A DNA stretch of 16,632 bases from contig JAFULP010000039.1 in assembly GCA_017473285.1 (NCBI GenBank), forward strand, positions 1 to 16,632, read 5' to 3'. Source of the stretch: Clostridia bacterium (GTDB taxonomy: Bacteria > Bacillota > Clostridia > Christensenellales > UBA1242). A program made the translations under genes and the position numbers. This document shows, piece after piece, positions 6,714 to 14,775 of the stretch. Numbering within the stretch: the stretch's first letter is position 1; each line of letters opens with the position of its first letter. The notes beneath the pieces were generated by a model, which saw only the letters and a list, made by a program, of their open reading frames with translations, was not told the origin of the DNA and did no database searches.

Positions 6714-8540
6714 TTATTTCAATATTGCTTTAAATCTGCGAACACCAGCCGAGCACGCTTCTTGCTTTCTGATTTTAAATGTTCTAAGTTCCTTAGTATT
6801 GGTTACATGTGGTCCACCACAAATTTCCTTAGATATGTCACCTATTGTATACACACTAACTTCATCGCCATATTTAGCGCCAAAGTCACCCAATGCACCA
6901 CTGTCAAAGGCAACTTGTACTGGCATCACTTCCTTAGTGACAGGGATTTCAGCCTTGATTGCGTCGTTTATAAACTTTTCAAGTTCGGCAACTTCTTCAT
7001 CGGTAAGTTTACGGTCCAAACTCACATCAAAGCGCAAGCGCTCTTGAGTAATATTGCTACCCTTTTGATGAACGGTGTTGCCAAACATTTTTCTAAGTCC
7101 TGCGAGCAACAAGTGTGCTGCTGTGTGATAACGAGTACACTCAATACTATCGTCCGCAAGACCACCCTTAAATACTCCCGCACTGGTTGAACGGGCAAGT
7201 TCTTGATGGGCTTTAAACGCTTCGTTATAGCCGTCAACATCAACTGTAAAGCCAATTTCATCTGCCATTTCAATAGTCATTTCAAGTGGGAAACCAAATG
7301 TATCAAACAATCTAAATGCGGCTTTGCCACCAATTTCGGTTTCTTCCTTGTAGTCTGGGTTAGTCATCTTCATAAATTGATTTTTACGATTAATGCCGTT
7401 TACAACCTTTTCAAATTCCTTAGTGCCCGCTTCAATAGTCTTGTTAAACTTATCAATTTCCTTATTTACTTCATTAAGTATATATTCTTCTTTTTCTATC
7501 AACAATGGATATGCTTCGCCATAAACATTTTCAATGTATTCTTTAATGATATTTAATAATGCATCTGCCCCAACGCTAATTTTGCGAGCATATCTAATTG
7601 CCCTACGCATCAAACGCCTTAAAATATATCCCGCACCAACATTACTAGGCAATATTCCATTAACATCACCAATAAGCATAGTTGCTGTACGCAAATGGTC
7701 GGCAATAATACGCATTGCTTTTGTACTTTCAGCGTTTTCGCCATATTTAATTCCGCTTGTGTTTTCTAAAATACTAATTACACCTTTAAATATATCAATC
7801 TTATATCCATCGGTTAATCCATTTAAAAACATTAATAATCTTTCAAAACCAAAGCCCGTATCCACGTTTTTGTTGCTTAATGGTTTGTAACCTGTTTCGG
7901 TTTTTTCATATTGCATATATACATCGTTGCCAATTTCAACATAACGACCACAATCACAAGTAATATCACAATTATCGCTACACTTATCATCATTGCGTGG
8001 ATAGAACCACTCGTTATCTGGTCCACAAGGCGTACCAGTTGTGCCTTCAAGTTCCCACCAGTTATCCTTTTTAGGTAAGAAAAAGATATTTTCCTTTTTT
8101 ATTCCCAAATTCAACAATAATTCAGCGGTTTCATCATCACGTGGTGCAGTTTCATCTCCAGCAAATACAGATGCACAAATCTTATCCTTGTCAAAACCAA
8201 GTTTTTCAGTCAAAAGTTCAAATGTCCAAGCGGTTTTTTCTTTCTTGAAATAGTCCCCCAAACTCCAGTTGCCCATCATTTCAAAGAAAGTAAAGTGGCT
8301 TTCATCACCAACACTATCAATATCAATAGTACGTACACATCCTTGAATATTACATAGTCTTGTACCATCCTTGTGTGGCGCACCTAACAAATATGGCATA
8401 AGTGGTTGCATACCCGCCACATTAAACATAACACCAGTAGTGCCATCACCAATCAGCGATACAGCGCCAATATTAACGTGACCTTTACTTTCATAAAACT
8501 TTAACCAAGTTTCTCTTAATGTTTTACTATCAAATTTCAT
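6714..8540 (-). CDS. alaS: Alanine--tRNA ligase, short form lacking the C-Ala domain
   Basis: AlaRS charges tRNA-Ala and hydrolyses mis-made Ser/Gly-tRNA-Ala. At 608 residues it is much shorter than the usual ~870. The catalytic domain (about 1-245) includes RLCNIQGCVRTIDIDSVGD and SHFTFFEMMGNWSLGDYFKK. A Cys-rich stretch near 190-205 (KCSDNCDITCDCG) is characteristic of the short AlaRS subtype. A helical tRNA-recognition region follows. The editing domain has zinc ligands H472/H476 (HTAAH) and C574/H578 (CGGPH). The protein ends about 30 residues later, so the coiled-coil oligomerisation and C-Ala domains are absent. The stop is a clean TAA next to a terminator, so this looks native rather than frameshifted. 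ATG 8540 follows AAAAGGGAAATT. The gene lies 26 bases after 8567-9052 and is probably cotranscribed with it. Confidence 0.96.
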   Translation of the reverse strand: MKFDSKTLRETWLKFYESKGHVNIGAVSLIGDGTTGVMFNVAGMQPLMPYLLGAPHKDGTRLCNIQGCVRTIDIDSVGDESHFTFFEMMGNWSLGDYFKKEKTAWTFELLTEKLGFDKDKICASVFAGDETAPRDDETAELLLNLGIKKENIFFLPKKDNWWELEGTTGTPCGPDNEWFYPRNDDKCSDNCDITCDCGRYVEIGNDVYMQYEKTETGYKPLSNKNVDTGFGFERLLMFLNGLTDGYKIDIFKGVISILENTSGIKYGENAESTKAMRIIADHLRTATMLIGDVNGILPSNVGAGYILRRLMRRAIRYARKISVGADALLNIIKEYIENVYGEAYPLLIEKEEYILNEVNKEIDKFNKTIEAGTKEFEKVVNGINRKNQFMKMTNPDYKEETEIGGKAAFRLFDTFGFPLEMTIEMADEIGFTVDVDGYNEAFKAHQELARSTSAGVFKGGLADDSIECTRYHTAAHLLLAGLRKMFGNTVHQKGSNITQERLRFDVSLDRKLTDEEVAELEKFINDAIKAEIPVTKEVMPVQVAFDSGALGDFGAKYGDEVSVYTIGDISKEICGGPHVTNTKELRTFKIRKQEACSAGVRRFKAILK

Positions 8541-8566
8541 AATTTCCCTTTTATTTTATCAATATA

Positions 8567-9052
8567 TTATTGATTTAATCCATTTTCTTGTATTACTTCT
8601 TCTGTAATATCTTCAAATTGCATACCACATTGTTCTTCAATTTCCGCTTTCCATTTTTTAAAGAAATATTTACGAAGTGGATTTGCAACATATATTACAT
8701 TACCATCATCAAATTTAGCATATAAATCCACTCTTTTATATTTAGGGTCTATCAATTGTGTATCAACATATGTAAGTCTTTCTAAATGGTTTTTATTTAT
8801 TGCAAAATTATCAAACACTGCAAAATCTTCCCAATAAAATCTTCCAAGTTCATGTGAAAGATACAACATAGATTGATATGGAATAGAAATTCTGCCCATA
8901 GGTTTAGTAAGTCTCACTGCCTCACCACCATTTATCCTAGCAAAAATAGAATAACCCTTTTCATCTTTTGATGAAACTTTAATAATATCCACATTATTAG
9001 GATTTTTAATTTTTTCTAAATTTTCATCAATATACCAAAAATACTCGCTCAT
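8567..9052 (-). CDS. Small soluble protein of unknown function, upstream of alaS
   Basis: Not recognised. The 161-residue product has no signal peptide or membrane segment. It is rich in aromatic and charged residues (FYWEDFAVFDNF near 83-94, LRKYFFKKWKAEIEE near 125-139) and contains a single Cys. The frame could start five codons earlier at a TTG, but ATG 9052 is chosen because GGAGAGG lies 6 bases upstream; the TTG would overlap that ribosome site. It is 26 bases ahead of alaS on the same strand with no terminator between, so the two are probably one transcript. That hints at a translation-related or simply co-regulated role, but nothing in the sequence defines it. Base composition is like its neighbours. 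Confidence 0.82.
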   Translation of the reverse strand: MSEYFWYIDENLEKIKNPNNVDIIKVSSKDEKGYSIFARINGGEAVRLTKPMGRISIPYQSMLYLSHELGRFYWEDFAVFDNFAINKNHLERLTYVDTQLIDPKYKRVDLYAKFDDGNVIYVANPLRKYFFKKWKAEIEEQCGMQFEDITEEVIQENGLNQ

Positions 9053-9117
9053 AATTTTCCTCTCCAATTAAAATTTAAAAATCCCCTAATTTATCTCTTA
9101 TAATCAGTCCGCAATAA

Positions 9118-9179
9118 GCAAACTTGTTTGCGTCTTCACACTTTCATACCTTCATAAGCGAAGTGTCTTCATACTTCAA
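9118..9179 (-). other. Intergenic hairpin and imperfect repeats after glnS
   Basis: GCAAAC (9118-9123) and GTTTGC (9126-9131) form a small palindrome. Next to it, on the minus strand, the word TATGAAG recurs (in GAAGTATGAAGACA and GAAGGTATGAAAGTG), and ACACTT (9161-9166 read on minus) can pair with AAGTGT (9138-9143). The segment follows the glnS stop directly. No T run follows the hairpin, so a standard terminator is unlikely and glnS readthrough into the next genes is possible. Confidence 0.35.
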
Positions 9180-10805
9180 CTATTTGCTATCTTTTAACCC
9201 TACGGTTTCGTTAAATACTGGTAGGTCTGCAGTAGATGTTTTATCCTTTACATAATAACCCATACGCACAAATTGCATAGCGTTTGTTTGCTCTAGTGCA
9301 AATGGTTCGATATACGAATTATATTCAACCAACGAATTTGGATTAATAATTTTGTCAAGCATACCCTTTTGGTAAGTTTCGCCTTCCTTTAACAAGTTAA
9401 AGAATTTGCGAGTTTTGCAAGGAATTGAATGCTTACAACTTAGCCAATGAATTGTGCCCTTTGCCTTAATACCTTGTTCTTGCGCATCATATATCACGCT
9501 ACAATTAAGTTGTTTAATACTTCCGTCTTCGTTTTTAACCACTTCGTCACACTTGATGATATATGCACCCATTAGTCGCACAACTCCGTCTGGCTTTAAG
9601 CGATGGAATTTGCCTTCTGGAAATTCCATAAAGTCTTCTTGTTCAATGTACAACTCATTACTAAATGTAACTTCATGCTTTGGAGCATTTTCAATTGTTG
9701 GATTGTTTGAAATCAAGCATTGTTCAGTTTTATCCGCTGGATAGTTTGTAAGCACCACTTTTAATGGTTGCAACACAGCCATAACACGAGTGGCATTTGC
9801 ATTTAAATTTTCACGCACACACGCTTCCAATATATGTGGTTGAACTAACGAATTTGATTTTGCTACACCAATTCGTGAACAAAATTCCCTTATAGCATCT
9901 GCAGGATAACCCTTGCGCCTTAAAGCAGAAAGCGTAGGCATACGTGGGTCGTCCCAACCATCAACATAATTGCCTTTAACAAGTTCTTGCAAATAGCGCT
10001 TTGACAATACAGTACCATCAATATTCAATCGTGCAAACTCAATTTGGCGTGGATATGGTGGTTTAATTAAACTACAATTTTCAACAAACCAATTGTAAAG
10101 TGGTCTGTGGTCTTCAAATTCAAGCGAACATAATGAGTGTGTGATACCTTCCTTAGCATCACTTAATGGATGAGCAAAGTCATACATTGGATAAATACAC
10201 CATTTATCACCTTGACGATAGTGTGTTGTATGTAAAATACGATACATAATTGGGTCACGCATATTAATGTTTGAATGAGCCATATCAATTTTAGCACGCA
10301 ATGTTTTAACACCATCTTCAAACTTACCCGCACGCATATCAGCAAACAACGCAAGATTTTCTTCAACACTACGATTGCGATAAGGACTTTCCTTGCCCGC
10401 TTCGGTAAGTGTGCCACGCATAGCATTTACTTCATCAGCACTAAGGTCGCACACATACGCCTTGCCTTGCTTGATTAAATCAATAGCGCAGTCATACAAA
10501 AAGTCATAGTAGTCTGACGCATAATAAATGGCTTCCCAATTAAAGCCCAACCACTTAATATCTTCTTGAATTGAACGCACATATTCTTCATCTTCCTTTG
10601 CAGGATTTGTATCATCAAAGCGAAGGTTAGTAATTCCGCCAAATTTTTGTGCAGTCAAAAAGTCGATACACACTGCCTTACAGTGACCTATGTGTAAATA
10701 TCCATTAGGTTCTGGTGGAAAGCGAGTGATAATTTTATTTAATCCCTTTTCATTAATATCGTTAATGACTGCTTGTTCTATAAAATTGCTAGGTATAATT
10801 TCCAT
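9180..10805 (-). CDS. glnS: Glutamine--tRNA ligase
   Basis: GlnRS directly charges tRNA-Gln with glutamine. The 541-residue protein is close to the 554 of the Escherichia coli enzyme. The class I Rossmann domain has HIGH at 38-41 (within PEPNGYLHIGHCKA) and the KMSKS-type loop as VLSKR (266-270). RFDDTNP (about 62-68) and the CIYPMYDFAHPLSDA segment are typical of GlnRS as opposed to GluRS. The C-terminal half contains the two beta-barrel anticodon-binding domains, with GTIHWLSCKHSIPC as a hallmark. ATG 10805 is preceded by AAAGGAG. A promoter lies about 45-70 bases upstream. Its presence suggests tRNA-Gln is not made only by the indirect GluRS/GatCAB route, though that route cannot be excluded elsewhere. 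Confidence 0.98.
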   Translation of the reverse strand: MEIIPSNFIEQAVINDINEKGLNKIITRFPPEPNGYLHIGHCKAVCIDFLTAQKFGGITNLRFDDTNPAKEDEEYVRSIQEDIKWLGFNWEAIYYASDYYDFLYDCAIDLIKQGKAYVCDLSADEVNAMRGTLTEAGKESPYRNRSVEENLALFADMRAGKFEDGVKTLRAKIDMAHSNINMRDPIMYRILHTTHYRQGDKWCIYPMYDFAHPLSDAKEGITHSLCSLEFEDHRPLYNWFVENCSLIKPPYPRQIEFARLNIDGTVLSKRYLQELVKGNYVDGWDDPRMPTLSALRRKGYPADAIREFCSRIGVAKSNSLVQPHILEACVRENLNANATRVMAVLQPLKVVLTNYPADKTEQCLISNNPTIENAPKHEVTFSNELYIEQEDFMEFPEGKFHRLKPDGVVRLMGAYIIKCDEVVKNEDGSIKQLNCSVIYDAQEQGIKAKGTIHWLSCKHSIPCKTRKFFNLLKEGETYQKGMLDKIINPNSLVEYNSYIEPFALEQTNAMQFVRMGYYVKDKTSTADLPVFNETVGLKDSK

Positions 10806-10848
10806 ACCATATACTCCTTTAACTAAAATTTTACATCTCTATTATTCA

Positions 10849-10877
10849 ATAATATACTTAATTTACAAAAAAGTAAA
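10849..10877 (-). promoter_or_regulatory. Promoter of glnS, overlapped by a palindrome
   Basis: On the minus strand TTTACT (plus 10872-10877), a 17-base spacer and TATTAT (plus 10849-10854). A perfect 9-bp inverted repeat, TTAATTTAC and GTAAATTAA with a 6-base A loop (10858-10881), covers the -35 hexamer and spacer. It could be an operator or a chance AT-rich palindrome. Confidence 0.6.
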
Positions 10878-10912
10878 TTAATTACAATTATTTTTTTATA
10901 AATTATATTGGA

Positions 10913-10931
10913 TTGCCAACTTTTATGGCAA
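10913..10931 (-). terminator. Possible weak terminator after the zinc-ribbon gene
   Basis: TTGCCA (10913-10918) and TGGCAA (10926-10931) form a 6-bp stem with a 7-base loop between the zinc-ribbon gene and glnS. On the minus strand it is followed by AT-rich sequence but no clear T run, so termination may be partial. Confidence 0.35.
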
Positions 10932-10962
10932 AATAGCACTTTATTTAATGACAATACTTATA

Positions 10963-11406
10963 TCAGTCTTTAAAAAACACGCTAATAATCTCTTCAATAT
11001 TTTCCCAAACTTTGTATTTGTCGGTTAAACCCTTGTATATCAAGTCAAGCGACTGTTCATCTGCTTTGTTGTCAACATTAAGTTTAACACCTTTTTGTGC
11101 CATTTGGCTAGACATATCATTTAAAATTTTAACAATGTTGTCAGTGGTTGTTTTATTAAAACGCCTATTATAATAACTATTGTAATACTCCCACAACTTA
11201 TTATTAATTTCCATATACGAATTACATTGCTTGCAAACCAATATTCGCATACCAATCTTATTGCGCACTGGCACAAAACACACATAATTAACTTCGTGCA
11301 TTTCAACCAAGTCCACATCTCTTAATTCGTCATTACACACACTACAACGGCGCAATCCAAAATACCCTTTATTAACGCCTTTTACACCTTTACCAAAAAA
11401 TTTCAT
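10963..11406 (-). CDS. Zinc-ribbon protein (zinc_ribbon_15-like)
   Basis: A 147-residue protein whose N-terminal half is a zinc ribbon: C21-x2-C24 and C58-x2-C61, separated by a hydrophobic segment (VNYVCFVPVRNKIG, about 39-52). This spacing and the hydrophobic middle match the small zinc_ribbon_15-type family of unknown function. Residues 65-147 are helical and charged, with no recognised domain and no membrane segment. ATG 11406 has no Shine-Dalgarno sequence. Instead a consensus promoter ends 6 bases before it, so the transcript should begin on the ATG (leaderless). An alternative TTG at codon 18 has AAAGGG upstream and would keep all four cysteines, so it cannot be excluded, but it would remove the MKFFGKG start. 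The gene is monocistronic, with glnS downstream on the same strand. Confidence 0.85.
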   Translation of the reverse strand: MKFFGKGVKGVNKGYFGLRRCSVCNDELRDVDLVEMHEVNYVCFVPVRNKIGMRILVCKQCNSYMEINNKLWEYYNSYYNRRFNKTTTDNIVKILNDMSSQMAQKGVKLNVDNKADEQSLDLIYKGLTDKYKVWENIEEIISVFFKD

Positions 11407-11412
11407 AATTAT

Positions 11413-11441
11413 ATTATATCATTTATTAATATTATTGTCAA
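11413..11441 (-). promoter_or_regulatory. Consensus promoter giving a leaderless mRNA
   Basis: On the minus strand both hexamers are perfect: TTGACA (plus 11436-11441) and TATAAT (plus 11413-11418), with the optimal 17-base spacer. Only 6 bases separate the -10 from the ATG at 11406, so the usual start position is the A of the start codon. Confidence 0.85.
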
Positions 11442-11497
11442 TCCGTAACTTAAATATAATTTAGCATATATTGCTTGTATTTTAACTGACTCACAGC

Positions 11498-11544
11498 AAA
11501 AAACAAGAGTAATTTTAAGCATAAATCACTTAAGTTACTCTTGT
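11498..11544 (-). terminator. Terminator of ftsK
   Basis: On the minus strand a long hairpin pairs ACAAGAGTAA with TTACTCTTGT (plus 11503-11512 with 11535-11544). The stem extends inward through CTTAAG/TTTTAAG with one bulge, has a 9-base loop, and is followed by a run of T. It begins 8 bases beyond the ftsK stop. Confidence 0.9.
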
Positions 11545-11552
11545 TGTTTTAA

Positions 11553-14500
11553 TTATTTATTAAATATTAAATTATATTCTTCAAGCGAAATTAACACTTG
11601 GCGAGGCTTACTTCCGTCCGCTGGGCTAATAAAGCCATTTTGCTCCATTTGGTCAATGATGCGTGCTGCACGGGCATACCCCACACCAAAACGGCGTTGT
11701 ATCATAGTGATTGAGGCTTGGTTTGCTTGAATAAAGAAGCGTAAAGCATCCTTCAACACTGGGTCAAAGTTTACTGTATCTCCTTCCATATTTTGCCCAC
11801 TTACTTCGGCTGCTTGGTTAATGTCCTTTTGGGCATCTTCATCAAAGTCAGCACGGTTGTTTTCCTTAATAAACTTAACAACACTTGCAACTTCACGACT
11901 AGAGATAAATGCGCCTTGCACTCGATTTGGTTCTGGCTTATCGTTAGGTTTAAATAGCATATCGCCTTTACCCAACAACTTTTCAGCACCACCCATATCA
12001 AGCACTGTTTTACTATCGGCAAAGTTAGTAAGCGCAAACGCTATACGGCTAGGCAAGTTTGCCTTGATTGTGCCCGTAATTACATCAACCGATGGGCGTT
12101 GAGTGGCAATAACTAAATGTATACCCGCCGCTCTTGACTTTTGAGCCAATTTCATAATGCGTTCTTCCATTTCACGCTTAGCTTCAATCATTAGGTCACC
12201 CAACTCGTCAATAACTATTACAATATATGGCAATTTTTCCACTTCATTGTTTTTTACAATATCAAGCGAATTGTATTCCTTAATATTTACCACTTGATTG
12301 CGTTGGAGTAATACATAACGATATTCCATTTCCTTAATTGCCCAATTTAGCGCATTGATTGTTTGTTCCTTAGTTGTAATAATATTAGGCGTTAATAAAT
12401 GTGGCAAGTTTGCATAAGTTGAAAATTCTACAGTTTTAGGGTCAATTAATATTAATCGCACATCTTCAGGGCTTGACTTGTATAGCATACTGATAAGCAT
12501 TGTATTTAAACACACTGATTTACCCGAACCTGTTGAGCCTGCCACAAGCAAGTGTGGCATTTTGTCAAGATTACAAAATTGTATATCACCATTGATATCT
12601 TTACCAAGCACAAACGACATTGGATTAATGCGCTTTTGGAAATCTAAACTTTCAATCATTTCCCTTAAGCTTACGCCCATAATTGTGCGATTAGGCACTT
12701 CAATACCCACGGCGTTTTTGCCAGGGATTGGGGCTTCAATACGGATACTTCCGTTAGATGCCAAAGCCATAGCAATGTCATCTGCGTGGAATTGCACCTT
12801 TTTAACGCTTACGCCTTGTGGCATACCAATTTCGTATCTTGTAACCGCTGGGCCAACTTGTACTTCCTTAACTTTGGCATTAATCTTAAAGTCTTGTAGC
12901 ACTCGCTCTAATTTTTCAATATTTTCATTACATTCTTCATCGGTCACGACATCGGTGTTTTCAATATATTCCAACAAATCTGCTGGTGGTTTAACATATT
13001 CAGCATGATGTTTTTTAGGTCTACCAAGTAGATTTTCTTCCTTCTTTTCTTCCGTCACTTCCCTAGTATATACATTTGGCTGAGTATTAAAGGTAGCCGT
13101 TCGCACCACTTCAGCGGTATTAGGTGATGCAAGTTTAATTTCTTCTTCTACTTTTACGCTTTGCTTATCGCCAAACTCACTATATACTTGCATATCTTCA
13201 ACACTACTTTCATCTACATCGGCAACATCTTCATCGAACAACTCATTATCATACTCGGCTTCTTGCTCAACATTATCTTTAAACACTTGCTTGATGTTGT
13301 TTTGCCAATCATTTCCTTGATTTTCACTCCACATAGGTTTATCCGCTTTTGGAGTTTCATAATTATTTGATGTGCTATATTCATTTGAAGCAACAAAATC
13401 ACGGTTTGGCTTAATTTCTTGTGCGCCAATATTAGCGTTTTGCCAAGTATGTTGGCTATTGCTTGAGCTTTGTAAGTTTGAACTTTGCCATGCGGATTGA
13501 TTGTTACTTATTGTTTGAGTATTTGCGCTTTGCCAATCCGGTTTTGCTGTAGCGCTTGGTTTAATATCTTGAATTTTATTTTCAGGCGATATTTCCTTGC
13601 CTTCAATTACTTTTGCATCCTTATAAAATTCATCTGTATCGCTTACAAATATATCGCTATTAAGTGTTAATTTGCTTGCTAAATCTGTTTTAGATTGATT
13701 TTGCTCCATCCTTGGTCTTTCATATTTAGGTATTTGTGGCTTAGCGTTATCATAGTTAGGCATTACAATATCTGGTGGAGTCAAAATATAATCTCGTTTG
13801 CTTTTATATCTATTTGGCGTATCGGGTATTTCTTCCAATCGCATACTAGAACTGATTATCGTAGATGAACCTTTTTCCATGCCCAATTTTTGTTTTGCAA
13901 TGCGCTTTTTAATATATTCTTGCTTTGCCTTGATGGTAATCGGCGCTTCTTCCTTTTGAGGTTCGCTAATCATACCGCTAAAATCAAATGCGCTTTTCTT
14001 AGGTTGCTCTTGAACAGATTGTTTGCTTGTATGGCGTGTATCCAAAATAAGCCCAATGCTAACCGTTAGCAATATAACTGCAAAAATGTATGCACCCACT
14101 GCCGTCAAATATTTTTTCATCCAGTAGGTAAACAAACTCATAATTAGCCCAGCACCGCTTGTTTTTAGACTGTAAGTATCACTTAAATATTGACCATAAG
14201 TAGTTGTGTCAATTTTACTTGTTAAAATTAAGTGCACAATCATAAGCACAAAAAACAATGCACAACTTAAATATATTACATATTTTTTGTTTACTTCATA
14301 TTTTGTTTTGCCCAAACCCATTATGCACAAAAATACCGCTAGCAAGCATAATGGATATGCCGAAATACCAATTAATCCTAGCAAAAAGTTCTTCACAAAA
14401 TTGCTAGGCGCACACAAACATACAAAGCATACCGAACTTAAAAGTAGTATAATGATTGCAACATATTTTGATATATTAACAACTTTTGGTTGCTTAGTTT

Positions 14501-14573
14501 TAATTTTATTTACCTTTTCCTTCTTTGCTTTTTTCTGCTTAGAAGTGTTTAAAGTAGACTTATATATTGACAC
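11553..14573 (-). CDS. ftsK: FtsK/SpoIIIE DNA translocase
   Basis: A membrane-anchored hexameric ATPase that pumps chromosomal DNA through the closing septum. The 1006-residue protein has a basic N-terminus and four or five transmembrane helices (about 37-54, 61-86, 98-118, 156-178). A long low-complexity linker rich in Gln, Asn and Ser (about 180-520) follows, then the motor domain with Walker A GSTGSGKS (679-686) and Walker B ending D789-E790. A winged-helix gamma domain (about 942-1006, with FGVGYARAARIIDQME) binds orientation sequences. The frame opens at TTG 14591, but GTG 14573 is preferred: AAGGGGA lies just upstream, and the promoter at 14594-14621 would start transcription near 14587, past the TTG. 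The linker contains a repeated Gln/Ser/Asn motif (WQSANTQ, WQSSNLQ, WQNANIG near 350-390). It could be named spoIIIE; sequence alone does not decide. Confidence 0.96.
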   Translation of the reverse strand: MSIYKSTLNTSKQKKAKKEKVNKIKTKQPKVVNISKYVAIIILLLSSVCFVCLCAPSNFVKNFLLGLIGISAYPLCLLAVFLCIMGLGKTKYEVNKKYVIYLSCALFFVLMIVHLILTSKIDTTTYGQYLSDTYSLKTSGAGLIMSLFTYWMKKYLTAVGAYIFAVILLTVSIGLILDTRHTSKQSVQEQPKKSAFDFSGMISEPQKEEAPITIKAKQEYIKKRIAKQKLGMEKGSSTIISSSMRLEEIPDTPNRYKSKRDYILTPPDIVMPNYDNAKPQIPKYERPRMEQNQSKTDLASKLTLNSDIFVSDTDEFYKDAKVIEGKEISPENKIQDIKPSATAKPDWQSANTQTISNNQSAWQSSNLQSSSNSQHTWQNANIGAQEIKPNRDFVASNEYSTSNNYETPKADKPMWSENQGNDWQNNIKQVFKDNVEQEAEYDNELFDEDVADVDESSVEDMQVYSEFGDKQSVKVEEEIKLASPNTAEVVRTATFNTQPNVYTREVTEEKKEENLLGRPKKHHAEYVKPPADLLEYIENTDVVTDEECNENIEKLERVLQDFKINAKVKEVQVGPAVTRYEIGMPQGVSVKKVQFHADDIAMALASNGSIRIEAPIPGKNAVGIEVPNRTIMGVSLREMIESLDFQKRINPMSFVLGKDINGDIQFCNLDKMPHLLVAGSTGSGKSVCLNTMLISMLYKSSPEDVRLILIDPKTVEFSTYANLPHLLTPNIITTKEQTINALNWAIKEMEYRYVLLQRNQVVNIKEYNSLDIVKNNEVEKLPYIVIVIDELGDLMIEAKREMEERIMKLAQKSRAAGIHLVIATQRPSVDVITGTIKANLPSRIAFALTNFADSKTVLDMGGAEKLLGKGDMLFKPNDKPEPNRVQGAFISSREVASVVKFIKENNRADFDEDAQKDINQAAEVSGQNMEGDTVNFDPVLKDALRFFIQANQASITMIQRRFGVGYARAARIIDQMEQNGFISPADGSKPRQVLISLEEYNLIFNK

Positions 14574-14593
14574 TATTCTTCCCCTTTGCAAAT

Positions 14594-14621
14594 ATTATAC
14601 ATTGTTTTTTTTAATTTTCAA
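14594..14621 (-). promoter_or_regulatory. Promoter of ftsK
   Basis: On the minus strand TTGAAA (plus 14616-14621), a 16-base spacer and TATAAT (plus 14594-14599). The predicted start at about 14587 gives a 14-base leader that consists of the ribosome-binding site AAAGGGGAAG and spacing to GTG 14573. Confidence 0.75.
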
Positions 14622-14688
14622 AACAATTTAATTAATTTTCTTTTATTTAATTTTTTACATAATTACGCATTTTAAAAGTCATAATATT

Positions 14689-14735
14689 GCACAATTAAAA
14701 GATATATAGCGATTTAAAAAACATTTTTATTGTGC
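14689..14735 (-). other. Inverted repeat downstream of the deacetylase gene
   Basis: GCACAAT (14689-14695) and ATTGTGC (14729-14735) pair over 7 bp, extended by A/T pairs with one bulge, around a loop of more than 20 bases. It lies 41 bases past the deacetylase stop and upstream of the ftsK promoter. It could be a 3'-end structure, but no T run follows, so it is not called as a terminator. Confidence 0.3.
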
Positions 14736-14775
14736 CACTAATCAATTTTATTTGTTTCTCATCCAAATTTTCAAA

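Noticed and set aside
12478..13008. 176-codon plus-strand frame inside ftsK
   Set aside because: It is antisense to the conserved FtsK motor domain, has no ribosome site, and its composition is explained by the opposite strand.
14574..14591. TTG start of ftsK
   Set aside because: It lies upstream of the predicted transcription start and its codons would be the ribosome-binding site of GTG 14573.
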